The notes under the pieces were generated by a model, which was not told where the DNA came from, ran no database searches, and saw only the letters and a program-made list of their open reading frames with translations. 64,000 bases of DNA from JBMORL01 sp049322335 (lineage in GTDB: Bacteria > Bacteroidota > Bacteroidia > Flavobacteriales_D > UBA2798): positions 1 to 64,000 of the forward strand of contig JBMORL010000086.1 of the NCBI GenBank assembly GCA_049322335.1, read 5' to 3'. Shown in pieces: positions 16,992 to 24,739 of the stretch (position 1 is its first letter; every line of letters starts with the position of its first letter). The translations under genes were made by a program, and so were the position numbers.

Positions 16992-18272
16992 CTATCCTCT
17001 GTCTCTCATAATCATCCGGGCTGTAAACCTGCTTTTCTGCATCACCAGGATTTCTTTATCTACGCTCACGCGATCAATCGTTTGCTGATCATAATGACGG
17101 ATGGTTACCAGTTCGCAATTTTCGTTGTATTTTACTTTATAGTTTTCCTGCAGTTTTTTTACCAGCAAGGGAAGTTTATCTTCGTTATAATCCACCGATA
17201 CGGAAAAACTGAGTGCCGAATTTTGCATAAGATGTACGCGTACTCCCATCGAAGCAAAAATGTCGAAAATATCCCGCAGGTTTTCTTCCACGATAAATGA
17301 AAAATCACGCGGAATAATGGAAATGAGCACCTGGTTCATTTTAAAAATAAAAGAGGGAACGAGATGATCAAATTCTTCTGATCCCTGGATGACGGATCCT
17401 TTTTCCTTTGGTTTTAAAAATGAATTAACGTAAAGCGGAATATCTTTATTCTGCAGCGGCTTAATGGTTTTCGGGTGAATAACACTGGCGCCATAATAAC
17501 TTAATTCGATCGCTTCCTTAAAAGAAATTTTTTCCAGCTTAACCGTGTTATCAAAATAACGCGGATCGGCATTCAGCACACCGGGAACATCTTTCCAGAT
17601 GGTAACATCCTTTGCATCCAGCAGGTAGCCCAAAATAGCTGCGGTATAATCCGAACCTTCTCTTCCCAAAGTAGTGGTAAGCCCGATGGAAGTACTGCCG
17701 ATAAAACCCTGCGTTAATGCAATTTTTTTACCGATATGTCCTATAAAAAAAGGTATCAGGTTTTCATTGGCCAGTTTCTGGCTCGCATTCCAGTCGACCC
17801 GCCCTTCGCGGAAAGTGCTGTCGGTGCGGACAATTTTCCTGGCATCAAACCATTTGTTTTCTACTCCTGCTGTATTTAAATAATGGCTCACAATCTTTGA
17901 AGAGATCACTTCGCCCTGGGAAACGATCTGGTCGTACACCAAATCGTAGTTGGCGGAAGGAGTAATTTCAAATCGTTTTTCAATTTCTTCAAACACACTG
18001 TTTACATCGGCATAAGCAGGATGATGTTGGGAAGGAAATAACTGCTGCATTTCTGCATAATGCAGTTTTTTTATTCCTTCAAGAATTTCTTTTTTATCCC
18101 CTTTTCCTTTTACATACGCCCGTGTAAGATCTTCCAGTGCATTGGTGGTTTTTCCCATTGCGGAAACTACAATCGCTAAATTATCGTTCGGAAATAATTT
18201 AATAATCTCCGCCACATTTTTGATTCCTTTTGCGTCTCTTACCGATGCTCCTCCGAATTTGAATACTTTCAT
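16992..18272 (-). CDS. lysC: Aspartate kinase (monofunctional)
   Basis: A 426-residue enzyme that phosphorylates aspartate, the first step to lysine, threonine and methionine. The kinase domain opens with VFKFGGASV (KFGGAS at 5-10) and contains the TTLGREGSDYTAAILG motif and the KDVPGVLNADPR segment. The C-terminal region (about 305-426) has two ACT-type regulatory folds (ISIIPRDFSFI; VRVHLMQNSALSFSVSVD). There is no homoserine dehydrogenase domain. It stands alone on the minus strand, bounded at both ends by heptamer arrays. Confidence 0.95.
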   Translation of the reverse strand: MKVFKFGGASVRDAKGIKNVAEIIKLFPNDNLAIVVSAMGKTTNALEDLTRAYVKGKGDKKEILEGIKKLHYAEMQQLFPSQHHPAYADVNSVFEEIEKRFEITPSANYDLVYDQIVSQGEVISSKIVSHYLNTAGVENKWFDARKIVRTDSTFREGRVDWNASQKLANENLIPFFIGHIGKKIALTQGFIGSTSIGLTTTLGREGSDYTAAILGYLLDAKDVTIWKDVPGVLNADPRYFDNTVKLEKISFKEAIELSYYGASVIHPKTIKPLQNKDIPLYVNSFLKPKEKGSVIQGSEEFDHLVPSFIFKMNQVLISIIPRDFSFIVEENLRDIFDIFASMGVRVHLMQNSALSFSVSVDYNEDKLPLLVKKLQENYKVKYNENCELVTIRHYDQQTIDRVSVDKEILVMQKSRFTARMIMRDRG

Positions 18273-18276
18273 AGTT

Positions 18277-18311
18277 TAGTCCTCAGTTTACAGTTGGCAG
18301 TCCTCAGTCTG
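18277..18311. repeat. Degenerate heptamer array at the lysC start
   Basis: Five 7-base units on the plus strand: TAGTCCT, CAGTTTA, CAGTTGG, CAGTCCT, CAGTCTG. On the lysC strand they read NNNACTG and end 4 bases before the lysC ATG (18272). Confidence 0.65.
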
Positions 18312-18350
18312 TAAATAGTAAAGAGCGAATGCCGGTTATTTGTTATTTTT

Positions 18351-18701
18351 TTAAGAAAACTTATCAGGATGATTAATTAATTTTCCGACTTTTTCTGTTT
18401 TAGAGTACAATTCTTTGAATTCTTTTTCACTTATATATTCACAGGCAGCAGCAAACAACAACCAGTTTTGCGTTTCACTGTTTTCCATATCACTATCTGT
18501 CAACTTTGAAATAAAATGGGCGGGGCATCTGCGTTTGCGATAACCTTCAGATACGTTTACACAAACAGAACGGGACGATCTTCTGATCTGATCTGTTAAA
18601 GAATATTTTTCTTCTGCAGGAAATTTTTTTGAGATTTTGAAAATATCCATAGCTAATTCAAATCCTTTTTTAAAAGCCAATAAATCCCGAAAATCTGACA
18701 T
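18351..18701 (-). CDS. Four-helix-bundle protein (S23/IVP family)
   Basis: A 116-residue protein with the family hallmarks: FRDLLAFKKGFELAMDIFKISKKFP in helix 1, Y(S)LTDQIRRSSRSVCVNVSEGY in helix 2, then two more helices with ENSETQNWLLFA. Known relatives are encoded in intervening sequences of 23S rRNA genes or act as Avd accessory proteins of diversity-generating retroelements; stand-alone copies are common in Bacteroidota and have no settled function. No reverse transcriptase or rRNA is nearby. The longest heptamer array begins 51 bases upstream of its start, and another ends 39 bases downstream. Confidence 0.88.
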   Translation of the reverse strand: MSDFRDLLAFKKGFELAMDIFKISKKFPAEEKYSLTDQIRRSSRSVCVNVSEGYRKRRCPAHFISKLTDSDMENSETQNWLLFAAACEYISEKEFKELYSKTEKVGKLINHPDKFS

Positions 18702-18843
18702 GTCAAAAAAAATTAGTTTTATATTCTTACTTTTGTTACTTCATTTTCAATCCAACTGCCAACTGCCAACTGCCAACTGCCAACTGCCAACTGCCAACTG
18801 CCAACTGCCAACTGCCAACTGCTTACTGCTTACTGCTTACTGA
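18700..18843 (+). other. Possible small secreted ORF made largely of the heptamer array
   Basis: A 47-codon frame on the plus strand. Its first 20 residues look like a textbook lipoprotein signal (Met-Ser-Lys-Lys, then FIFLLLLLHF and a Cys at residue 20), followed by heptapeptide repeats QLPTANC, because three 7-base units equal seven codons. It starts opposite the four-helix-bundle start codon. It may be a coincidence or the remains of a secreted-protein gene cut short by the array. No promoter was seen. Confidence 0.2.
18752..18842. repeat. Perfect heptamer tandem array, 10 x CCAACTG plus 3 x CTTACTG
   Basis: Positions 18752-18821 hold ten exact CCAACTG units and 18822-18842 three exact CTTACTG units. 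The last two units include the stop codon and last residues (SKQ) of the GNAT gene on the other strand. This is the least degenerate of the window's 7-bp arrays, so probably the youngest. Confidence 0.97.
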
Positions 18844-19297
18844 AACCCTGCAACTGTTCAAAAACCAACTTCCCATTCACCCACTCCGGATCAAGAATGG
18901 CATTGTATTTTTTGTAAAAATTGATTGCCGGCTCGTTCCATTCCAGCACCTGCCATTCGAGCCTGCGCACTTTCATTTTTTTTGCCACTTTCATCACTTC
19001 TTCAAACAATTTTGCTCCCACTCCCTTTCCTCTTTGTGATTCGGTGACAATAATATCTTCCAGGAAAATACATTTCCCTTTCCATGTTGAGTATTTGAAA
19101 TAGTAAAGCGCAATGCCGATTATTTTTTCTTTCTCTTCAGCAACAAAAAAATAATAAACCGGGTGTTCGCCAAAACCATCGCTAAGCATTTCTTCCAGGT
19201 TATTTTCCACTTCATTTCCGGCACGCTCGTAAACAGCCAGTTCTTTGATGAGCTCAAGAACTGCAGGAAGGTCTTCTTTTTTTCCTTTGCGGATCAT
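18830..19297 (-). CDS. GNAT-family N-acetyltransferase (diamine acetyltransferase-like)
   Basis: A 155-residue GCN5-type acetyltransferase. The acetyl-CoA loop QRGKGVG lies at 88-94 after the strand FLEDIIV. The opening IRKGKKEDLPAVLELIKELAVYE and the segments YYFKYSTWKGK and EWQVLEWNEPAINFYKKYNA are typical of the spermidine/spermine and thialysine acetyltransferase group, which acetylates polyamines or lysine analogues. The exact substrate is inferred. The final residues come from the adjoining heptamer array. A perfect -7 promoter box lies only 4 bases before the ATG. Confidence 0.87.
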   Translation of the reverse strand: MIRKGKKEDLPAVLELIKELAVYERAGNEVENNLEEMLSDGFGEHPVYYFFVAEEKEKIIGIALYYFKYSTWKGKCIFLEDIIVTESQRGKGVGAKLFEEVMKVAKKMKVRRLEWQVLEWNEPAINFYKKYNAILDPEWVNGKLVFEQLQGFSKQ

Positions 19298-19301
19298 GCG
19301 T

Positions 19302-19309
19302 CAAAAATA
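19302..19309 (-). promoter_or_regulatory. -7 promoter element 4 bases before the GNAT start
   Basis: Minus strand TATTTTTG, a perfect TAnnTTTG, then four bases and ATG. The transcript would begin at or very near the start codon. No -33 TTG was found. Confidence 0.45.
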
Positions 19310-19336
19310 CAATAAACACCGATGCCGCAGCCCGCT

Positions 19337-19372
19337 AAAAATAAAAAAACACCCCGGTTGCCCAAGGTGTTT
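19337..19372 (-). terminator. Rho-independent terminator of the T9SS propeller gene
   Basis: On the minus strand AAACACC, a 12-base loop, GGTGTTT, then a T-rich run (TTTTATTTTT). It begins about 22 bases after the stop of the gene at 19395. Confidence 0.85.
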
Positions 19373-19394
19373 CTGCCATTTGTGGTGACCTATA

Positions 19395-20612
19395 TCAATT
19401 CTTTACCAGTGGTTTGGAGATGACTCCCCTTGAAGTAACCATCTGAACAAGATAAGTTCCGGGTGAAATTCCGCTTACGTCAAGGAGACAGGAAGTATTT
19501 CCCGGCTGAAAAATACCGGTAAATGATTTCACTTCTTTTCCACCAATGTCGAGGATGGTTATTTTTGCCGGATCATTAAAAGTGAATTTAGCTTCCACTA
19601 CCAGCAGATCTGAAAACGGATTAGGATAAACTGTGAAAACATCTTCCTGCAACATATCATTTACGTCACTGGCTGTTCCAACCGTTTTAATCATTCCCCC
19701 GGCTCCCACAGCAAACCCTTTGGAGGAAGAAGGAAATGCAATACCATAAAATAATTCAGAATACATTCCGGTATATTCATAATCGGTGCTCCATACCGAT
19801 CCGTTGTATTTAAGAATTATTCCTCCTCCGCCAAACCCGGGAGTGGTTGCAGCATAAGCCAGTGAAGGATTAATGGACACCACGCTATATACATGAAATG
19901 TGTTATCGGGCAAACTGGTACTGTGTTCAGTAATGGTTCCGCTGTTGTAATAATACACTTTCGAGTTTTTCCCGGTGATCACACCGTTGGTGGTACTGTT
20001 AAATGAAACCGAATACAAATCTCCTGTAGCGGGATTGGATACATTGCTCCAGTTCGATCCGTTATAATGCAAAATTCTTCCGCTTGTTCCAACTGCCCAG
20101 CCATCATTGGCATTAACCATAAATACATCATAAAACAAATTAGTGTACATGGAATTGTTTACCTGGGTAGTCCACGTTGCGCCTCCATCGGTGGTCATCA
20201 TAATTCTTCCCCAGTCACCAGAGATCCACCCGGTATTGATGTCGGTAAAATGTACACCGTGCATATCCTGCGAATAGCTGATGTTAAGAGCCGTCCATGA
20301 ACTTCCGTTGTATTTAATTACCGTTCCGTTATCACCCACGGCATAACCCACACTGGAATTTACCATAAACACATCATTCAGGTCGTTGGTGGTTCCGCTG
20401 TTTTGTTGCAACCATGTGCCGGAACCCCCGGTGGAAGTCATTACAATTTTTCCCTGGCGACCGACTGCCCAGCCATTGGTATTGGAAATAAAATGTACAT
20501 CATTCAAATCGTTGGTGATGCCACTGTTTTGGTTGGTCCATTGTGCCATTACCGGGTTATTCCATAAGGTAAAAAGCACCATTGCAATACTTGTTAATTT
20601 AATTGTTTTCAT
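19395..20612 (-). CDS. YCF48/HCF136-like beta-propeller with T9SS sorting domain
   Basis: A 405-residue exported protein. After a signal peptide (1-24, ending VMA-Q) come about seven blades with the pattern D(V/L)xFxNxxxGWAVGxxGxIxxxxxGGxxW, as in YCF48/photosystem-stability-factor propellers. Residues about 335-405 are a T9SS type A sorting domain (VYPNPFSDLLVVE; ITILDIGGKEV; PGTYLVQMVTSRG). The frame is open to 20768; I chose ATG 20612 because it begins the signal peptide and follows an A-rich leader. It is single, with its own terminator. Confidence 0.85.
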   Translation of the reverse strand: MKTIKLTSIAMVLFTLWNNPVMAQWTNQNSGITNDLNDVHFISNTNGWAVGRQGKIVMTSTGGSGTWLQQNSGTTNDLNDVFMVNSSVGYAVGDNGTVIKYNGSSWTALNISYSQDMHGVHFTDINTGWISGDWGRIMMTTDGGATWTTQVNNSMYTNLFYDVFMVNANDGWAVGTSGRILHYNGSNWSNVSNPATGDLYSVSFNSTTNGVITGKNSKVYYYNSGTITEHSTSLPDNTFHVYSVVSINPSLAYAATTPGFGGGGIILKYNGSVWSTDYEYTGMYSELFYGIAFPSSSKGFAVGAGGMIKTVGTASDVNDMLQEDVFTVYPNPFSDLLVVEAKFTFNDPAKITILDIGGKEVKSFTGIFQPGNTSCLLDVSGISPGTYLVQMVTSRGVISKPLVKN

Positions 20613-20993
20613 TTTTTTGTTTTTTTTAATTTTTGTTTTTGTTTCTTTTTTCAGGCCTGTGCCAAACCACATCAAAACTACCGCCACAACGAATTTTTTC
20701 ATGGGAATGGAAGGCGACAAAACAGGAGACAAACTTTTGAAATACATTTTTCGTAATGCCGGTTGCATTTCGGTTTTGCCAATGACAAAGGCGAATTTTT
20801 TATCTATCCGGTAACTTTAGCCTGAAAACTGATTTATACTTCATCCGGCACCGGGATGTATGCGGGGTACAGTTATGGGTACATGTTTTTGGCGGCCATG
20901 CTATAATCAACTGTTTTACAGTTGGTAGCATCAACAAAAAAGAGTAGCTTTAATCCGGTTAAAGAAATTTAGTCTGTTTCATTCGTCTATGGC
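20613..20993. other. 381-bp non-coding gap between divergent genes
   Basis: No gene, RNA or repeat was recognised. In frame with the minus-strand propeller gene, an ATG at 20702 would add about 30 residues with a hydrophobic stretch (FVVAVVLMWFGTG) then many Lys; this looks like a leftover of an older start rather than a functional extension. T- and A-rich runs around 20612-20650 form the leader of that gene. Near 20945 TAGCTTTA is a one-mismatch -7 box for the plus-strand TPR gene. Confidence 0.6.
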
Positions 20994-22892
20994 ATGAATA
21001 TTTATAGAAAGGCGGAGATGACCATATTTAAAAATACAGTAGTAAAAAACATATTGGGTGTTTTGATGTTTTGGTTGTGTTTTTCACCACCATTGAATGC
21101 CTCGCCATTGGAAAAGTGGAAAGATTACCAGCGTGTGGATCAGCTCAACCAGAGAAGCTGGAATTTAAGGCGGCAAGACAACCTTTATGCACTTACCCTG
21201 GCTAATCACGCGCTGGAAATTTCGAATTTGATTAACTATAAACAGGGAAGAGCGTATGCAGCAAAAAATATCGCCACTATTAAATGGATTGCTGCTGAAT
21301 ATCCCGTTGCACTGGAATATGCACAAAAAAGCCGCGATGTTTTTATTACGCTGGAGAATAAAACAGAAACCGCCAATTTATATAACCTGATGGGGTTGAT
21401 CTATTCTGATTGCGGGGAAAATAAAAAAGCAGTTGATTGTTACGATCAGGCTTTGATGATATGTGGGGAAACAAAAGACGAATCGCTGAAAGCCGTGGTA
21501 TTGGGGAATATGGGAATTATTTTCTACCGGTTGGGCGCTTATAACCAGGCGCTGGACTATTATTACGAAGCATTGGTCATTCACGAAGAGCGGAGAGATG
21601 CCGAAGCGCTTTCCAATACGTTAACCAATATCGCTCTCATTTTTATGGCTGAAAACAAATATGAGGAAGCGCTGGTTTACCTGCATCAGTCGCTGCAAAC
21701 CGATAAAGCAATGAACGATCCGATTGCTTCGGCTATTTGTTATAACAATATCGGCATATGTCATTACCAATTGGGAAACCGGAAAAAATCGCTGCATTAC
21801 CATAAACTTTCGATGCAGGTAGCAGAAAAAGCAAAAAACCTGAAATTAATTTCACATGCGGAAAACAATATTGGCGAAATTTATTTTGCGGAAAACAAAT
21901 TGAATGAAGCCGACAGTTGTTTTAAGCAGGCGCTGAAAAAGAAAAAAAGCATTATAGACAGGCACGGTGAGATTACTGTATTGATTAATTTATCGCGGCT
22001 GCAACAGAAAAAACAAAATTATGATGAAGCCAAAAACTGGTGTGATACAGCATTGCTTCTTTCCCAACAAACCCGTTCACTGAATCAATTGCGCGATTGC
22101 TATTTTGAGATGTATAAGATGGCGGAAGCGAAACAACAATCGCAGGAAATTTTTTATTACTATAAAAATTACACCATCTATAACGACAGCATTTTAAAAC
22201 AGGAAACCCACAACAATCTTCAGCGTTTGCAGTTATTGCACGATTCTGAGAAAAAAGAAAAAGAACTGGTACTGCTTTCGAAAGAAAAAACCATTGAAAG
22301 CAATAAAAAAACATTTTTTGCAATGGCCGCAGCATTCATTCTCATCATCAGCGCTGCGTTATTGCGAAATTTTTATATAAAAAACAAAAAAGAACACCAG
22401 CTGCGCCTGCAGGAAAAAGAAATTGAAAAACTGAAACAGGCAGCACTCACCGATGAACTGGAAAGAAGCAAAAAGGAATTATTTACCTATACGCAATTAC
22501 TCATTGAAAAAAACAATCAGTTGGAAGAGATAAGGAAAAACCTGGAGGAAATGGACCTGAATGAAAACGAACTGAAAGAAAAAAACAGGTTTGATAAAAT
22601 GGAACAGTTATCGAGAGCGAGAATTATTACCGAAGACGATTGGGCGGAATTTAAACGGTTGTTTGAAAATGTATTTAAGGGATTTTTTATCAAACTGAAA
22701 GAAACTTACCCGGGCATTACCACAGCCGAAATCCGTTTGGCCGCTTTGCTTAAGCTAAAACTTTCTACCAAAGAAATAGCGGGAATGACCGGTGTTTCGT
22801 CTGACAGCGTAAAAAAAACCCGCCAACGCATCCGCAAAAAAATGAATCTTGCGGAAGAAGATGACCTGGAAGAACTAATTGAAAAACTTTAA
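20994..22892 (+). CDS. TPR-membrane-HTH transcriptional regulator
   Basis: A 632-residue protein with an N-terminal signal or anchor (about residues 14-36), eight or more tetratricopeptide repeats (about 50-400, e.g. NLYNLMGLIYSDCGENKKAVDCYDQALMI and its relatives), a transmembrane helix near 442-460, a coiled coil (about 465-560) and a C-terminal LuxR/FixJ-like helix-turn-helix (about 575-632; ITTAEIRLAALLKLKLSTKEIAGMTGVS, VKKTRQRIRKK). This Bacteroidota layout senses something in the periplasm and binds DNA in the cytoplasm without a kinase step. An alternative start is ATG 21018. Monocistronic. Confidence 0.87.
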   Translation: MNIYRKAEMTIFKNTVVKNILGVLMFWLCFSPPLNASPLEKWKDYQRVDQLNQRSWNLRRQDNLYALTLANHALEISNLINYKQGRAYAAKNIATIKWIAAEYPVALEYAQKSRDVFITLENKTETANLYNLMGLIYSDCGENKKAVDCYDQALMICGETKDESLKAVVLGNMGIIFYRLGAYNQALDYYYEALVIHEERRDAEALSNTLTNIALIFMAENKYEEALVYLHQSLQTDKAMNDPIASAICYNNIGICHYQLGNRKKSLHYHKLSMQVAEKAKNLKLISHAENNIGEIYFAENKLNEADSCFKQALKKKKSIIDRHGEITVLINLSRLQQKKQNYDEAKNWCDTALLLSQQTRSLNQLRDCYFEMYKMAEAKQQSQEIFYYYKNYTIYNDSILKQETHNNLQRLQLLHDSEKKEKELVLLSKEKTIESNKKTFFAMAAAFILIISAALLRNFYIKNKKEHQLRLQEKEIEKLKQAALTDELERSKKELFTYTQLLIEKNNQLEEIRKNLEEMDLNENELKEKNRFDKMEQLSRARIITEDDWAEFKRLFENVFKGFFIKLKETYPGITTAEIRLAALLKLKLSTKEIAGMTGVSSDSVKKTRQRIRKKMNLAEEDDLEELIEKL

Positions 22893-22931
22893 TCACTCTC
22901 TGCGGTAACCCGGTATTTGGTGATTTTCTCC

Positions 22932-22960
22932 CGCAGATGGCGCTGATTTTTGCGGATAAA
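22932..22960. repeat. Degenerate CGCAGAT-type repeat
   Basis: Three related blocks in a row, CGCAGATGG, CGCTGATTTTT, GCGGATAAA, 40 bases after the TPR gene. Similar CGCAGAT tandem motifs are common in intergenic DNA of this and neighbouring phyla. A small hairpin (CCTGT/ACAGG) follows at 22993-23007. Confidence 0.4.
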
Positions 22961-23065
22961 TGATGATAGTTTTCTTAAAATTTTCCTAAATACCTGTAAA
23001 AAACAGGGCCAATTATCGCTTTTTCCCCTGAAAAACACGATATTTACGCACTCAAAAGAAAGGGC

Positions 23066-24064
23066 ATGAGCAAGATTAAAACATTAGGTGAATTCATCAT
23101 TGAAAAACAACAGGATTTCCCGGGAGCGAGCGGGGAATTAACCAAGTTGTTAAGCTCTATCCGGCTGGCCGCAAAAGTGATTAACCGCGAAGTAAATAAA
23201 GCAGGGCTTGTTAATGAAATCCTGGGTGAAGCCGGTTCGGAAAATATCCAGGGTGAGGCACAGCAAAAACTTGATGTATATGCTGATCAGCAGATGATCA
23301 ATTCTCTGAAAGCACGTGGCGAAGTGTGTGCCATCGCTTCTGAAGAAAATGATAATTTCGTTGTTTTCGACAACGACCTTTCCCGCAACGGAAAATACAT
23401 TGTGCTGTTCGATCCGCTGGACGGCTCCTCGAATATTGACGTTAATGTTTCCATAGGAACTATTTTTTCCATCTATAAACGACTGGATGAAAAAAAACCG
23501 GTATCGGTTAATGATTTCCTCCAGCCCGGAAACAAGCAAGTCGCAGCCGGTTATGTTATTTACGGATCATCTACCATGCTGGTGTATACCACCGGCAATG
23601 GCGTAAACGGATTTACACTCGATCCTTCCATCGGCACATTTTGCCTGTCTCATCCCGACATAAAAATTCCCGCTGACGGAAAAATTTATTCGATGAATGA
23701 AGGAAACATCAACCAATGTGAAGAGGGAATTAAAAATTATGTGCAGTGGTGCCAGCAGGAAGATAAAACATCCGGCCGGCCTTATTCCGGCAGATACATT
23801 GGTTCACTCGTTGCCGATTTTCACCGCAATTTGCTGAAAGGAGGGATTTATATCTATCCCGGAACAAAAAAATCTCCCGAAGGAAAACTGCGTTTGCTGT
23901 ATGAAGCTAATCCGCTTGCATTCATCTGCGAACAGGCCGGAGGAATGGCCACAGACGGAAAAAAACGCATCATGGATATTCAACCGCAAAAACTTCATCA
24001 GCGTATTCCTTTGTTCATTGGTTCGAAAAATATGGTGGAAAAAGTAAATTCATTTTTAAAATGA
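23066..24064 (+). CDS. fbp: Fructose-1,6-bisphosphatase class 1
   Basis: A 332-residue gluconeogenic enzyme that hydrolyses fructose 1,6-bisphosphate to fructose 6-phosphate. Metal-binding residues are seen in ASEEND (Glu 93/94) and LFDPLDGSSNID (116-125). The segments GYVIYGSSTMLVYTTG, SGRPYSGRYIGSLVADFHRNLLKGGIYIYP and LLYEANPLAFICEQAGG are standard. The length is typical. It overlaps the following lipoprotein gene by 4 bases (ATGA). Confidence 0.97.
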   Translation: MSKIKTLGEFIIEKQQDFPGASGELTKLLSSIRLAAKVINREVNKAGLVNEILGEAGSENIQGEAQQKLDVYADQQMINSLKARGEVCAIASEENDNFVVFDNDLSRNGKYIVLFDPLDGSSNIDVNVSIGTIFSIYKRLDEKKPVSVNDFLQPGNKQVAAGYVIYGSSTMLVYTTGNGVNGFTLDPSIGTFCLSHPDIKIPADGKIYSMNEGNINQCEEGIKNYVQWCQQEDKTSGRPYSGRYIGSLVADFHRNLLKGGIYIYPGTKKSPEGKLRLLYEANPLAFICEQAGGMATDGKKRIMDIQPQKLHQRIPLFIGSKNMVEKVNSFLK

Positions 24065-24591
24065 GAAAAATTATATTTCCGGTAATTGTATTTTCTTTTT
24101 TATTTTCCTGTGGTGGCGGAGAAAAAAAAGAAACCGGGTCAATAAACAGAAAAGACACTGTTGTCTCTTCCGATAATGTAAATCCGGAAGAAAAAAAACA
24201 GTTCTTCTGTCTTATAAACGGAAAAGAATTTACTTTTGATGAAAGTTATTGTACAAGAAAACCACAATTCGAACATTACGATTTTTCCTTCATGGGCAAT
24301 GCTGCCTTTCACCTTTTTCTGGATTTCAAAACAGAAAAAAAAGCTGTTCCGTTTACTATAGAATTCAACACCAACAGAGATGTAAACTATGAAGGCGAGT
24401 TTTCCTATGAAAAACCTCCGGAAATCTATTCCTTTGCCACTACCAAAAACAGAATTACCGTAACAGAATGGAACAAAGACGAACATTGGATATCACTTGA
24501 ATTTAAAGGAAACGTAACCAATGCAGACAATACCGAAGAATTTGAGGTGGAAGGATATTTTAATAAAATGCCTTATGAATATTTTGATTGA
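24061..24591 (+). CDS. Small lipoprotein of unknown function
   Basis: A 176-residue lipoprotein; the lipobox is LFSCGGG (Cys 17), followed by a charged linker. The mature domain is strand-rich with two Cys (FFCLING and SYCTRK). No family was recognised. The ATGA overlap with fbp implies translational coupling, though a link to sugar metabolism is only inferred. Confidence 0.65.
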   Translation: MRKIIFPVIVFSFLFSCGGGEKKETGSINRKDTVVSSDNVNPEEKKQFFCLINGKEFTFDESYCTRKPQFEHYDFSFMGNAAFHLFLDFKTEKKAVPFTIEFNTNRDVNYEGEFSYEKPPEIYSFATTKNRITVTEWNKDEHWISLEFKGNVTNADNTEEFEVEGYFNKMPYEYFD

Positions 24592-24635
24592 AGGAAGATA
24601 TCAAATTGAAAGTTGCCTAACCACAAATGAAAAAG

Positions 24636-24670
24636 AAATAGAGTTATTGGGTTATTAGGGCATGGAGGGA
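24636..24670. repeat. Dispersed repeat, AATAGAGTTATT...GGAGGG type
   Basis: This stretch shares AATAGAGTTAT, a second TTATTA and AGGG-ATGGAGGG with 60042-60073, where the same elements occur in the same order. It sits just before the heptamer array at the mfd start. Confidence 0.5.
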
Positions 24671-24686
24671 ACGGAAACTTTAGATG

Positions 24687-24735
24687 AAAACTGGAAACTG
24701 AAGACTGCCAACTGTGAACTGAAGACTGAGAATTG
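24687..24735. repeat. Degenerate heptamer array (NNRACTG) abutting the mfd start
   Basis: Seven units of exactly 7 bases: AAAACTG, GAAACTG, AAGACTG, CCAACTG, TGAACTG, AAGACTG, AGAATTG. A further partial unit AACTG runs into the GTG start codon of mfd at 24740. Confidence 0.75.
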
Positions 24736-24739
24736 AACT

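Noticed and set aside
18351..18701. Avd of a diversity-generating retroelement
   Set aside because: The fold family fits, but there is no reverse transcriptase, template repeat or variable repeat within the window.
18752..18842. CRISPR-like array
   Set aside because: The units are 7 bases and directly adjacent, without spacers, and no cas gene is nearby. It is a simple tandem repeat.
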